Assembly: GCA_033239125.1 (NCBI GenBank)
Contig: BSWB01000003.1
Span: 137,802,320 to 137,866,319 of the forward strand
DNA length: 64,000 nt
DNA from: Fagopyrum homotropicum
Taxonomy: Eukaryota; Streptophyta; Magnoliopsida; Caryophyllales; Polygonaceae
Reading direction: 5' to 3'
Made by a program: the position numbers and the translations under genes. Numbering within the stretch: position 1 is the first letter of the stretch; every line of letters begins with the position of its first letter. Of the stretch, positions 35,200 through 47,690 are shown in pieces. Below the pieces are notes generated by a model. The model had not been told where the DNA came from, searched no databases, and saw only the letters and a list, made by a program, of their open reading frames with translations.

Positions 35200-35520
35200 A
35201 CGAGTGTTAGCTGTTATAGGTACCATTCTCGTTAATGGTTTACCTGGTGGAGTTTTGCTTGTTGTGAGTGCTATGCACTTCATGTCTTTCGATGCATGCG
35301 TTAATGATTGAATTTTTGTATATAGTAGAAGGTGGATTTTCCTTTACAAGATTACCTTTTTGGGTCTGAGATACCAGTGAGATGCGTGTTTGTTCCCTTA
35401 TTTCAAGGACCCGTGTATGGTTGTAGACTTCTTTGTCATGTCGTAGGTGCATGAGGAAGTCATTATGTGTATGGTTTGGATGAATAGATATCATGTGGTG
35501 TTAGCTTTTAATAGTAAGAC
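35200..35520 (+). pseudogene. Aspartic protease relic (B, copy 1)
   Basis: The plus strand shows GTILVNGLPGGVLL followed by VVSAMHFMSFDACV. This aligns with the chromoviral protease phrase in which the second piece should begin with the catalytic D-[ST]-G, so that motif is gone. Further on WMNRYHVVLAFNSKTIIVF corresponds to the region after the conserved (G)MDWL. Stops interrupt the frame (near 35310 and later). The linker to RT follows at about 35590-35760 (CDVF, LEGIPVVYEFIDV). Confidence 0.7.
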
Positions 35521-35929
35521 TATTATAGTCTTTACTGAGTTGAGTTAAATAGAGGTCTTCTGAGGTTAAGACCTTTAAAGAGACGGGTTTGTCATCAAGA
35601 CTGTACGAGCAGCGAGCTGATAGCACAGGGATGTGACGTCTTCTAGTGTTATACCATGAAGGAGCGAGATAGTCCAACATTGGAAGGTATTCCAGTTGTT
35701 TATGAGTTTATAGACGTGTTACTGAACCGTCTAGTTGCCACCTCAGTGGAGTGTGGACATTGTTATCGAGTTGAAGTATGATACAAGATTGAATGGGAAA
35801 GCCACACTATATGGTGCTTGTTGAGATATTATACTGATAACTTGAAAGTTGACTAAAAAGGGTTTACCCTAGTGGGTTCCATGTTCCGTATTGACAACCT
35901 GATGAGTTAGCTTCAAGAAGCAATTGTGT

Positions 35930-36320
35930 TTTCAGGATTTCTTTATGCTCAAGATATCCCTAGTCATGGATGAGAGAGCAGCATGTGTATGAGATAGCAT
36001 CCCATACCCGTTATGAACACTATGAGTTTGTAGTGATGTCATTTGGGTGACGAATGTTTTAGTAGTTTTTATGGAGTTGATGAACATTATCTTCATCGAT
36101 TTCCTTGATTAGTTGGTGGTGGACTTCATTGATGACATGTCGGTATACTCTCATAATAGAGAATAGTAGACCGATCGTCTGAGGACCGTTCTGCAGATTT
36201 TGAGAGATAGAGGGTTGTATTCTACGCTCTCTAATTGTAAGTTGAGATGTCAATGGTAGCCTTTTTAGGCCATGTTGTCTCCGCCAGTGGAATCATGGTT
36301 GACCTGACGAGAATTAAGTA
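35930..36320 (+). pseudogene. Reverse transcriptase relic (B, copy 1)
   Basis: Recognisable RT blocks in order are: HYEFVVMSFG at about 36016-36048; FMELMN; VVDFIDDMSVYSH with the catalytic FIDD at about 36118-36155; and FLGHVVSASGI near 36265-36295. The frame has several stops (for example between FIDFLD and LVVDF) and the N-terminal half is badly eroded. In an active element this enzyme would copy the RNA genome. Confidence 0.75.
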
Positions 36321-36499
36321 TGTTGTAACATGGGAGATACTGATGAACATTAAGGAATATGTAGTTTTCTCGGCTCTGGCGATTGCTACCAATGCTTTGA
36401 GGAAGGATTTTATATGATTACGTATTCATTTGCGAGTCTTTTGAGAAGACCGTACCGGTGTGATCTTCATGTCAGATTTCTATAGATCATAGGAATCTG

Positions 36500-36736
36500 A
36501 AGTATATTTTATGCAACAAGGGTTGAATATTTGACTTGAAGATTCCATATCATTCAGAGAAGTTGAACGTTGTCGTCGATAACTTGAATGGAAAGACGCT
36601 CCAAGAGAAGATGATTGTGAGACTGATAGTTCAGCTTCAACTTCAGAGAGATCTAGCTTGGCTAGAGTTGAACAATCAGTTCCTTGATGAGGATACTCAG
36701 TTATACCTCCGAGGTTCTACCTGGTCTGTTGGATGA
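36500..36736 (+). pseudogene. RNase H end and RT-integrase linker relic (B, copy 1)
   Basis: The open stretch 36536-36736 includes IPYHSEKLNVVVDNLNGK, which matches the usual YHPGKANVVADALSRK end of chromoviral RNase H, then LIVQLQLQRDLAWLEL, a conserved linker. The expected region around KYIF(T)QKELN is shortened and carries stops just before it (KYILCNKG then a stop). The catalytic residues of RNase H are not visible. Confidence 0.7.
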
Positions 36737-36839
36737 AGTCCAACAAAAGCAGGAGACTTGCCCGACCTTGACAAGTTTTAGAGAAAGGACTACTCGTACT
36801 GAGGCACCATAGTTCTCCATGGGAGTAGATGGACTGATG

Positions 36840-37900
36840 AAGAGTCATGACCGCTTTTGTATACCTGCTGATGCAGATGGAGACAAAGAATATTACGGTA
36901 TACCCATTGTACGCCTTATTCAGTACATTCAGGTACGAGTAAGATGTACCACGAGATGAGACGATTATGTTCTATGAAGCCGATATAACCAGATTTGTGA
37001 TACAGTGTGTGACCTGTCAGCAGGTCCAGATAGAGTATTTCCGATCTAGAGATAAGCCCCACCCACTACCAGTGCAGTAGTAGAATTTGGGAGGACATCT
37101 CTATGGACTTTGTTATGGGATTGTGACCCAGTAGAATGAAACCAACACGTTTCGTTTCTATCAGAAGGACGTGGCTAGTGAATGAATTGGATGAGGAGTA
37201 CACTAGACAGATAGTGAGACTCCATGGTATACCGAGAACGATCATTTCTGATCGAGATGGATGTTTTTACTTTGAGATTTTGGGCAGTCGATTCAGACTG
37301 CTTTGGGGATGAGTCTGTACCTCATGACTACAATTCACCCCGTGACAGATGGTCATTTAGAGAGGATCATCTAGATCTTAAAGATCTATTATAAGTTATA
37401 AGTTGAATGGGAAACGTGGAGGGTTATATTACCTTCCATTAATGAGTTTATTATATAACAATGAAGGACGTGCATCTTTTTGGGATGACCCTATGAGTCA
37501 ATATATAGACATAGATGTCGTATATCCTTATGCTAGAAGTGATCTAGCAGTAGAGTGGAATAACACCTGACCAGACTCAGGATTTTATAGTTCAAGTAAC
37601 GTTGATTGAAGGAAGAATGCTGGATGTACAGAGTCGCCAGATTGTGTGTGTAGACAAGAGGTGTTAACCTCTAAAGTTCAAGTGAGAGTTCATGTCCGGT
37701 TGGAGGTATCTCAGCTGTGAGACGTTTGTTGTGTATTATGGAAAGGGGAACTGAGTTTCCAATATGTCGGTTACTTGAGATCTTGATCAGTTTTGTGAAG
37801 GCAACATGATGTTTAGCTTTCACTCTGAAGTTGGTGGATGTTCACCCAGTGTTCATGTGTCTCAACTGAGGAAGTATATACCAGGTTGGAAACACTTTGT
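36840..37900 (+). pseudogene. Integrase relic (B, copy 1)
   Basis: Integrase fragments occur in order: RFCIPADADGDKE (about 36851-36890), CVTCQQVQIEY giving the CX2C of the zinc-binding region (about 37008-37040), MDFVMGL with the first core Asp (about 37097-37117), IISDRDG with the second (about 37245-37265), and TIHPVTDGHLER with the core Glu (about 37329-37365). Near 37855 VHVSQLRKYIP marks the C-terminal end. Stops and frameshifts separate all blocks. Confidence 0.75.
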
Positions 37901-37904
37901 GAGT

Positions 37905-38125
37905 TATAATGATCTAGTGGTTAAGTTGAACCACATCGTTGTTGAGCATCTGATTACATTCTTGGAATAAGATATGAAACGCTTGCATTTGAAAGACATT
38001 CCCATATTGAGGATATTATGATCGAGATGAAGACCTGAAGAGGCTATGTGAGAGACTGAGGATAGTGTCCTGAGGAACTATCCAGAGTATATGTTGGGAC
38101 AGACCCATTTGTGGGAGCACGAGTA
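37905..38125 (+). pseudogene. Chromodomain relic (B, copy 1)
   Basis: The order LEHLITFLE, stop, DMKRLHLKDIPILRIL, then EEAM, then SVLRNYPEYMLG parallels the chromodomain remnant of family A and ends pol. Several stops are present, including one in place of a conserved Trp. Confidence 0.65.
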
Positions 38126-38719
38126 GATCTTAGTGTTATCTTGATGAATGTTGTGCTTATGTGCTTATATGCCTTGATGTGTTATTCCATGCTAATTGTG
38201 ATGTGATTTATGATCTTAGTAGATCTTGATGTGCTAGCGTGATGTATGTTATAGATGGAGATGATTACTTCCTCCACGCTACCCGAGTATGATTATATTT
38301 ATAGCTGGAGATGGTTCTTTCCTTCATGCTATTTGAGTGTGATTAGGATTCAGCTGGAGATGGTTCTTTCCTCCATGCTACCTTTATGGACATAGTTTTA
38401 GTAGAGATGTGATTCCTCCATACGATATATATGATTATGGTTTGCTAGAGACGTATTTCCTCTATGCTTGTGATATGTTTGGGCTAGAGATGTGCTTCCT
38501 CTATGCCTTGTGATGTGGTATGGCGAGAGACGTGATTCCTCTACGCCTTTGGGTAGCGTTATGACCCTGTTTTCTAGAGTTGATGATTCCTCCATGGTGA
38601 CATTGTGGTTATAGATTGTTATAGGTGATGACCTTTTGAACGGAGATGTGATACCTCCGATAGAGAGAGTGAGAGTTATACCTCGGCTTATGGGACCGAG
38701 ATGACTTTGGGATTTTGCA

Positions 38720-38736
38720 AGTTTCGGGACGAAACT
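38720..38736 (+). promoter_or_regulatory. Hairpin upstream of the purine tract (B, copy 1)
   Basis: AGTTTCGGGACGAAACT, identical to the family A hairpin. Confidence 0.75.
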
Positions 38737-38742
38737 TTTTTT

Positions 38743-38748
38743 AAGGGG
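38743..38748 (+). other. Polypurine tract (B, copy 1)
   Basis: AAGGGG preceded by a T run and followed by TGTGTGA before the LTR. Confidence 0.7.
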
Positions 38749-38755
38749 TGTGTGA

Positions 38756-39263
38756 TGTAATAACTAGGATTTCGAATTCTAATTAATGTTGATTAACTTA
38801 ATCGTTGATAGTAATTAACATATAACTCGTGAAGATTTCCCAAGTGATGAGTATGAGTCCCACCGTTATGTTCCTCGCGTAATTTTGGGCGTTTGGGGAA
38901 ATTTTTACTTTTTCCCCCGGGTAATTATTTTTACCCTCCGGTGTTATTTGGAGCATTTGGGAGCTCCAATTAATAAAAATGCAGTTGAGAGAAATGATCA
39001 GGACATCAGATATGTCCTAGATATGAAATAACATGGAGAGGCAAAACGGCCAAAACAGTCGCTATTTCGTTTCTTAACGGCTAAGAAAGACGGCTTAGGA
39101 ATACACGTTTTCCGAGGCAGTTGTGTAATAATTATCCGTACAATATTCCAGATTTAATGTTCCAATCTCGAGAAGTTTGGAGAAAGAGGTTCGACCCGCC
39201 TTTGGATCGGTTAAAGGATAATTATCGACTTTACTAAAGGATAATTATCGTCTTCACTATAAA
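38756..39263 (+). mobile_element. LTR of Tekay element B, copy 2, left part
   Basis: TGTAATAACTAGG start, 508 bp up to the ATAAA before the A insertion. It continues at 49022. Confidence 0.92.
39259..39263 (+). repeat. Target-site duplication ATAAA, left copy (second A)
   Basis: Same five bases at the same LTR position as 15618-15622; the right copy is at 49022-49026. Confidence 0.9.
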
Positions 39264-39428
39264 TGTAATAACCGAAAATTTTAAAATTTCGTTTATTACC
39301 GGATCAAACCGGATTCCGATCCGCAAACAACAATTCCCTTAAATAAAATTAAACAATATTAAATTCGATCACTTTATGTAACCTTGATTCACATAAAATG
39401 ACAAATTAGGTAACCCGTAAATAATTCC

Positions 39429-39459
<31 letters not shown>

Positions 39460-41888
39460 CGAGGAATGGTTCCGAACGAATTTAGTTTATCCGTTCAGCT
39501 CATCTTTGAATTTGAAGAACATGCCATTAATGGGCCCAAGGACCCTCTGCCGGCCCACTATAGAGGAAGAGCAAGCGGCTGTCCATTTTGACTCTCCAGC
39601 CTACAAGTCTTCCTTAACCACTCCCTTAACCCTAATCCTTCCCCTTAATCATGCTTAACCTAATCTACCTACAACTCCTACGCGCCGTCACCTTCATCTT
39701 CCTCCTGTACCATCGACTGAAACGAAGGGCGCCAGCTTCGACCCCCAGCATCCCAAGCAACTACCACCGAGCCAGACGGCCGTCCCTGCGCGGAGCCTGT
39801 TTCGTCTTCACGGACCGGTGAGTATCGACTTCTCCTACTTCTTTCGAAACAAACCGAAGTTGAAGGATTTCTGTTGCACAGCAGCGACGCACGATCCCGC
39901 TACTCAATCGACCCTGCACCACCAGCGCCGCCGTCGGGATTTCTGTTGCACCTCCTTCTCTCGCCAGCCGGAGTGTACCGTTGTTGCCGTTTTCGAGTTA
40001 CAAGCGCCGAAGGTAAACGTACTTCACGTCTTCTTCGTCATTTCCTTTCACGCAGACTCGATCGAGAGATGTTCATCGACTCCCTTGTGACTAGTACTCC
40101 GCAGGTTCGAAGAGTCTCTAACCGAACGCTGCTCCGATCGAACCAGGTTCCCGCTCCCTCTCTCGGTGCGTGACGTAGCGTTGGACGGGTGAGTAACCCT
40201 CTTCAATGTACTGTTATATACGTGGTATATCAGCATATAGAAGTAGGAAAGGAAATGTATAAGTGTATATATATATATATATGTATAAGTTAGTGCAGTG
40301 TATGTAGATACTATATATATATGTTTGCGTAAAGATAGAATTACGAAATGGGATTAAAGGATGTGAGTATATGTATATATATGATTCGAGTGTATGGGTA
40401 TATGTACATAGATGAAGAGATGGATGTATGAGTATGTATGTATATATAGACCTAGTACAGTACGTAATTATATATATACATGTATCGATGGGGGTATAAA
40501 AATATAATTTTAACATAACTACCAAAGTAATATATATATATATATATAAATAAGGATATAAAGAGGTATATGAATAAAGTGGTTAGGATAGGACTCACGG
40601 AGACGGGTGGTAGAATCGGAACCGGAAAGGATAAGGGTAATGGGATCGGATAGGGAACTAGAGGAGAAGGTTGTGGTGGTTCCGAGGAGTAGTCGAGGGT
40701 TGCCGGTTAATGAGTTCTACTTATGAAAAACATTCTAAGCCAGGCTCGTTTAGGATTTGATCTGAGACCTAGTGGTTAAGAGTAAGGTCGGACCGTAGCA
40801 AACCTTTGAAAGTTTAAACCTTGTTAGCTTTAGAACCTCTAGTAAGTTATCCTTAAGAAATAGATGATGAACTTAAATTCTAAAAGAGAATATTAAAACT
40901 AAATGATAGACTTCCCGAAGTTTCGGATCAAGGGCAAAATAGTCTTTTAACTTAAGAGAAAAATTTTCATAAATTCTCTTCATAAGATCGTACAAATCAG
41001 AAGTTATTAATTTCTAAGAGTATGGGATGAAATGTTGATACACATGCCTTGTTTAACAGGCGTTTGAGTTGCCACGGGTACGGACCGAGTTGAGATTTGT
41101 AAGAGTGGTCTTTGATTCAGGTAAGTCCTTGCGACTTACTAGTTGATTTCTGGATGTTAGTTGGATGATGATAGTGGTGTGTGTTGTGTGTTTATAATAA
41201 CAACTTGTTTGGACGACCGTTGTTATTATGTGTTAAGGCCCAAGTGTATGTATAACGGGCCGTGACATCACCTGCCCAGCTCTGCCAGGAGACTGGGAGG
41301 TTCTCTATAACCCAGACCATACAGGTACACGGTGAGATGCATCGGATCCACTCCTGATGGGTACACGGGGGCGGAGGCGAGGTTTGGGAATCCCTCGTGT
41401 CTACAAAATAAGCTATCATTAGAGTGAATGACTTAAATGAAGATAATAAATGGATTGTTTGAAAGCATGATGAGTGTTTATTGTTTTATGTGTGTGTGTG
41501 CTATTATTATTCTCCTAATGTTTAGATAACTAGCTAATGGTTGTTTTGTTGTGTTTTAGATTTACCGCAGGTTAGAACAGCAGTTGATGATCCGGAAGTA
41601 GTGGTCAGCCGGGTCTCCGTACTCCTTAGAGTGGGGGTTTTGGGTTGTTGCTTTGTTATCCTTTCCTCTTGTTAAGACAAATTAGTCTTTTCCGCTGTTT
41701 AATGTACTATAGGCTGTTAAGACTTTCTTGCATTCATCTTTTTTTAAAATACATTTTTATGAAATTTCGGTTTTTCTTATTTGTGTCTTGTTGCAAGATC
41801 CTAGTAATATTGTTGTCAAACTGAGGTCGGACCCATTGTGAGGTCCTAACCAGTAATGCCCCGAGTTTCTGAGAATTTGGGTGTTACA
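39264..41888 (+). repeat. Family A LTR 4 (5' type)
   Basis: This LTR is 2625 bp and carries the 5'-type alleles. Beyond about 41140 it has a cluster of one-base insertions, deletions and substitutions that no other A LTR shows. Confidence 0.93.
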
Positions 41889-41891
41889 ACT

Positions 41892-41905
41892 TGGTATCAG
41901 AGCCA
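41892..41905 (+). other. Primer-binding site, initiator-Met tRNA (second A)
   Basis: TGGTATCAGAGCCA; the spacer before it is ACT where other copies have ACA. Confidence 0.88.
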
Positions 41906-44900
41906 GGTTGGCAACAATGGCAACTTGAAATCTTCTGAAAGACCGAATAAGTTGTAAGCAAGAACCCAAAAGGGGTCTGAGTTTTAAAAAAAAAGAACTT
42001 TTGGTTTTCAAATGCATACATAGTCTGGTTGGGCATAGAAAAGTTCGGCTGACCACCACTACTACCGCGAATCTCAGTATGCTTAGTAGAGACTTTAGGT
42101 TTTACTTTAGTTAGACTTATAAGCTTGATTATAACGATGTGCGATATAGATAAGTATATGCAGAAAAATAGGTAGAAATTTATAGTTATATTATGCCTTT
42201 AATCGAGATAACAGAATGAAATCCTCATTCAGTCGACACACCTAAGTATGCTAAGCTTTATGAGCATAAAGTTAGGCGAACATCCCGATCAATCCATTGA
42301 ACTCGTTGAGGAACACGGAGGACGGAAGAATGAAGACTACATGATAATACCCACGAGAATGGCAAGCGGAACCTGAGTCAACTCAACGGGATCAAATGAA
42401 GGATATACAAGAGAGTAGTTCCAGAGAAGCAAGGGATGATCGCCAACGAGGGGAATTTGAGAACGACAACTTAGAGGCTCTTCCAAGTTGTGTAAAGTGA
42501 CTTCATAAACAAAGAGGATGACGTCGAAAATTGCCATAGACATGAAAGTTAAAAGGGAGATATAGTAGCGATCAAGAAAAGAGACATAAAATTTAAAGCT
42601 CACTGAGAGGCTAAGAAGTGAAAGTTGATGTCAAAAGCAAGGCGGAATATGATCTCTCTCAACAATCTACTTGAGACCACAATCCAGATTGATAACCGAG
42701 ATAGTCAAAGTATGGAAGTCAACACGAGATACATTATCCATCCAAATAGGAAGAACTAAAGAGCTGCAACTTGGAAGCTTACGTGTTGCCAGAAAGAGAA
42801 AGGTAGATCTCACCAACATGGAAGTGGAATGATCTCGTAAAATACACGAGAATTTTGACCTAGACCGTGATACAACAATAATCAGCTTTTGTAAAGGCAG
42901 CATTACAAGCAACACCCAAGGAAGAAGAGTGTAGGAGAATGGTCTTGGCGAACACGAGGTTCTCTAATAACTTCTCATTCATGAAGAGATTTAAGTTAAT
43001 AACACTAGCGGGTCATAAAAGAGAACCGCAAGTGGACGATAAACTCGGGTAAAAAGAATCATGGAGAAATACCTACAATTTATCATGGAAGAATCGATAA
43101 GTCCGTTGACGGAAGACGAAGATACAGCTAGACTCGTATGAGTATAGTACTCTTATAGGAGTGTAGTTTGTAGAAGGAGCTAACGGAGTATAAATGGAAG
43201 AGATATATTTTTCCCCTAGTATATCACACCTCAAAAGAGATAGAAAAAAAAAGTAGTCTATGATCTTATAGAAGGTCAACTACAGACTAATTGGTAACAA
43301 TAGAGAATTTACACGTGCTGGCTAACTAGTGATGGTTGGTTGACAGATAAGAAGCATAACCACAAGGTTATAAAGGAAGTTTACCGACATCTGGTGAATA
43401 TCTTCCAGAGATCAACGACGACAATGGTGAAATTAAATCAATACAAGGACTAGTAGCCTTGATGGTAACATTGAACGAGTCAATATGATAACTCTAATAA
43501 AGAAATTAAAGAGAAGCTTTGGACGGTCGGTAATGACCATTGATGATAGTAATGGTGTAAAGGAAATTGTGTGAGTAGTTACTTACTACTGACTAAGGAA
43601 ATATACATATCAAAGTTAGTATGAAGGAATCCATGTAAAATTTAGAAGAGTAAGAAGAGACAGATGATTTTGAACATGTTCTATGTCTTAGCATTTCACA
43701 CAAGTAAGACTGATGATGTTCCTCCGAGAAAATGTGGGGTCAAACTGTCGAGAATGACAGGGGACACCTTTGTGATCTAAAGAAGTAATACAGAATAATG
43801 GGAATTTACAGAGGAGGCACAAACATAGAGAGTATGATTTAAAGTCTTAGTGAAACGTGTGGTCGAGTTGTGAGGTGATTTCAGATGGAATCTACATGCT
43901 GGCTAGAATAGACATGAGAAGGAATATAGTTGAATGACTAAAAGTTGTTATATGGATCCGGTATTACCCCAATAAGAGGATTTCTGAAAGATGTATATAT
44001 AAAGGTTTAATGAGAAATGGGGTATCCCATGAAAATTCAAGCTCGAATGATGACATAATAGTTGATACAAATAATAAGACCAACCAACGTGATCCGTAGG
44101 ACGTATACGAGAAATCTCAAAGGGATTTAACTATCCTCCTGGGGGTAAAGATTTATAAAAGATAAAGCGACACGAGCATAAGGACAACATAATAAATGCG
44201 AGTCAGGAACTTTGATTTTTGATAAAATCATATACAACTGAGGTTTCTTATGAAAATGGTACCGATAGGTGTTTAATAAAAGTCATACACATCGGACCGA
44301 TAACGCTTGGATGGATAAAGTGTAAACCAAAAGAATAACTTAACTAGTAAGAAGGAAAGTCATGTATCAAAAGGCGGGTCTTGCTAAATTGGGATGAAGT
44401 GTTGAGATGATGATGCCTTTGTAGAATATATGCAAGAGTACAACGTAACTAAGTTCCAAAATGGAATGAACAGTAATGATCAACTGGAAGTTGAGACCGA
44501 TTCAGGGGAGGAAATTGTTATAAGACGAGTCACCTAGTAGAAGAGTTCCCAAGACAAGCGTGAGAGACCGAAAGAGATAAAATGTCGATCCGGATATGAG
44601 GGTCTAAGGTGCATGGAATGGGATACCTACAATGGAGTGTAGAAGCAAAATGTAGACTCTACAAGTGTGGAGAGGTTTTGACCTCCTCAAGGATATAGGA
44701 ATTTGAAAGAAATTACAATGCCGGTACCAAAGAGTTGAAACCCTGTAGCGGAAACAACGGATTTACATGAAGCAATATTGCCGGTAACACCAGCGAAGGA
44801 ATGTATATATGAGAACGGCCTTGGTGGACTCGAAAGTCCAAGGTGACCCCAATCATCACGAGACCTAAGTCATCAACACCGACGGTCCATGCAAAGGGAA

Positions 44901-45891
44901 CTGCAAGGGGATGATAACTAAAGTCATCCGAACTACAAAGACACTTACCAACTATCGTTGAATACTTGGAATGACTATTTAGGTCAAGATGAATGACCCA
45001 GTTGGGCTCGAGAAGTAGAGTTAGTCTAAGGAAACAAAAGTGTGGAAGATAAAACGAATTAGCAAAGTATGAAAGGATTAATCGAGCAGATGATTCTCAC
45101 CAAGAATTTAACGCCAGTATAGGTATGAGAAGAGTAAGTCCGGGATATTGAGATAAGTGAATTATAGACTGACCGACGTCAGCTAAGGACGTGTAAGTGT
45201 TGGTTTTGACGAGTAGGTACTATTAAAAAGAGACATTGATGACTGCGGATTTTAGAGATAACCTTACCGATGCCTTGGAAGATTTACCAAGTAGGCAACG
45301 ACAACTTTCTGGGGTGATCTAAGGATATGGAGAGAATCGGGTTAGAAGTTGCTTGTTGGTTGATTAAGAACAGACTACGGTTGAGTAAGAGGGTAAAGGT
45401 CTGTTTGAAGAGGATCTTGCTAGTATTAGAAGCAAAGTATAGGCGGGAGTTGGGTAAATCATGTTGACCCTTAGAAAGACGCCATTGTGACTAATGGGTG
45501 TTACACCAGAAGCGTGGTAGACCCACGGATGAAGAAAATCAATGTTAGGTTAACTATGATTTCAAGTTAAGGAATTAGAGATCTATATGAAAAGGTCCAC
45601 TTGGGAGTGTGATATGTTTTGAGTTATATAAATTTAGAAGCTTGACAAAAAGTAGGTGAAAATCCACTAATTAAGGAACGACCCGATTAGGTCACATTGA
45701 GGAAACCGGGCCAAGCAGTTTGTATTACAAAGAGCATTAGGCACTTACTAAAGTGCCGACAGAAGTTTAAGATCATTATTTCAGAATCGATAGTCGGTAA
45801 CTTTCGAAAGGAAAAAGCAAGTGGGCCAATGGGAGGAAAAGTTTGGTTGAGTCATCAAGAGAGCTGAAAATAAGTTTAGAAAACCAACCCG

Positions 45892-46155
45892 TTGAGAGAG
45901 TATCTACCAAATCCGAGACACATCCGTAGTCATGAGGATCTGATAGTTGAGCCCGACCATACTTTTGTAGAATACCCAGTAGCTGTCTTGGAGCACAGGA
46001 CTAGACGTCTGCGGTCCAAGGAGATACCTATGTTGAGGATCCAGTGGTCTAGACGAGGAGCTGATGAGGCCACTTGGGAGACCGAGGAGAGTATTAGACG
46101 TAATTATCCCGAGTTCTTTGCGGGGTTTGATGTCACTTCTGTATCGACGAGTTAG
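45892..46155 (+). pseudogene. Integrase tail and chromodomain remnant (second A)
   Basis: Same 87-codon remnant as at 22239-22502, opening at TTG. Confidence 0.8.
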
Positions 46156-46349
46156 TACTCGGACGTTGTGTTGTTTGACCATTCATGTTTTATATTGGAT
46201 TGAGTAATTATATTTTAATGTGATACGTGTCTGAGTATGATGATTGAATAGTTGCGTGATAGAAAACAGAAATTTTAAGAAATTAAGATTTACAAAGAAA
46301 GTCGAATGATTAGTTACATTATTCTAAGTTTCGGGACGAAACTTATTTT

Positions 46350-46356
46350 AAGGGGG
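46350..46356 (+). other. Polypurine tract (second A)
   Basis: AAGGGGG six bases before LTR 5, with the conserved hairpin upstream. Confidence 0.8.
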
Positions 46357-46362
46357 CACTGA

Positions 46363-46527
46363 TGTAATAACCGAAAATTTTAAAATTTCGTTTATTACCG
46401 GATCAAACCGGATTCCGATCCGCAAACCATAATTCCTTTAAATAAAATTAAACAATATTAAATTCGATCACTTTATGTAACCTTGATTCACATAAAATGA
46501 CAAATTAGGTAACCCGTAAATAATTCC

Positions 46528-46558
<31 letters not shown>

Positions 46559-47630
46559 CGAGGAATGGTTCCGAACGAATTTAGTTTATCCGTTCAGCTC
46601 ATCTTTGAATTTGAAGAACATGCCATTAATGGGCCCAAGGACCCTCTGCCGGCCCACTATAGAGGAAGAGCAAGCGGCTGTCCATTTTGACTCTCCAGCC
46701 TACAAGTCTTTCTTAACCACTCCCTTAACCCTAATCCTTCCCCTTAATCATGCTTAACCTATTCTACCTACAACTCCTACGCGCCGTCACCTTCATCTTC
46801 CTCCTGTACCATCGACTGAAACGAAGGGCGCCAGCTTCGACCCCCAGCATCCCAAGCAACTACCACCGAGCCAGACGGCCGTCCCTGCGCGGAGCCTGTT
46901 TCGTCTTCACGGACCGGTGAGTATCGACTTCTCCTACTTCTTTCGAAACAAACCGAAGTTGAAGGATTTCTGTTGCACAGCAGCGACGCACGATCCCGCT
47001 ACTCAATCGACCCTGCACCACCAGCGCCGCCGTCGGGATTTCTGTTGCACCTCCTTCTCTCGCCAGCCGGAGTGTACCGTTGTTGCCGTTTTCGAGTTAC
47101 AAGCGCCGAAGGTAAACGTACTTCACGTCTTCTTCGTCATTTCCTTTCACGCAGACTCGATCGAGAGATGTTCATCGACTCCCTTGTGACTAGTACTCCG
47201 CAGGTTCGAAGAGTCTCTAACCGAACGCTGCTCCGATCGAACCAGGTTCCCGCTCCCTCTCTCGGTGCGTGACGTAGCGTTGGACGGGTGAGTAACCCTC
47301 TTCAATGTACTGTTATATACGTGGTATATCAGCATATAGAAGTAGGAAAGGAAATGTATAAGTGTATATATATATATATATATATGTATAAGTTAGTGCA
47401 GTGTATGTAGATACTATATATATATGTTTGCGTAAAGATAGAATTACGAAATGGGATTAAAGGATATGAGTATATGTATATATATGATTCGAGTGTATGG
47501 GTATATGTACATAGATGAAGAGATGGATGTATGAGTATGTATGTATATATAGACCTAGTACAGTACGTAATTATATATATACATGTATCGATGGGGGTAT
47601 AAAAATATAATTTTAACATAACTACCAAAG

Positions 47631-47690
<60 letters not shown>

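Larger units (their letters stand above)
34076..38755 (+). mobile_element. Interior of Tekay element B, copy 1
   Basis: This 4680-bp interior runs from primer site to purine tract and keeps the full chromoviral order gag, protease, RT, RNase H, integrase, chromodomain. Every part is broken by stops and frameshifts and the interior is shortened. The 3' portion (about 38225-38640) holds degenerate GAGATG...TTCCTCCATGC repeats of unknown role. Copy 2 is almost identical. Confidence 0.9.
41889..46362 (+). mobile_element. Family A interior, copy in second A element
   Basis: It is 4474 bp, compared with 4466 in three other copies; the excess comes from the indel-rich first 1.9 kb. The rest matches the other interiors closely. 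Confidence 0.88.
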
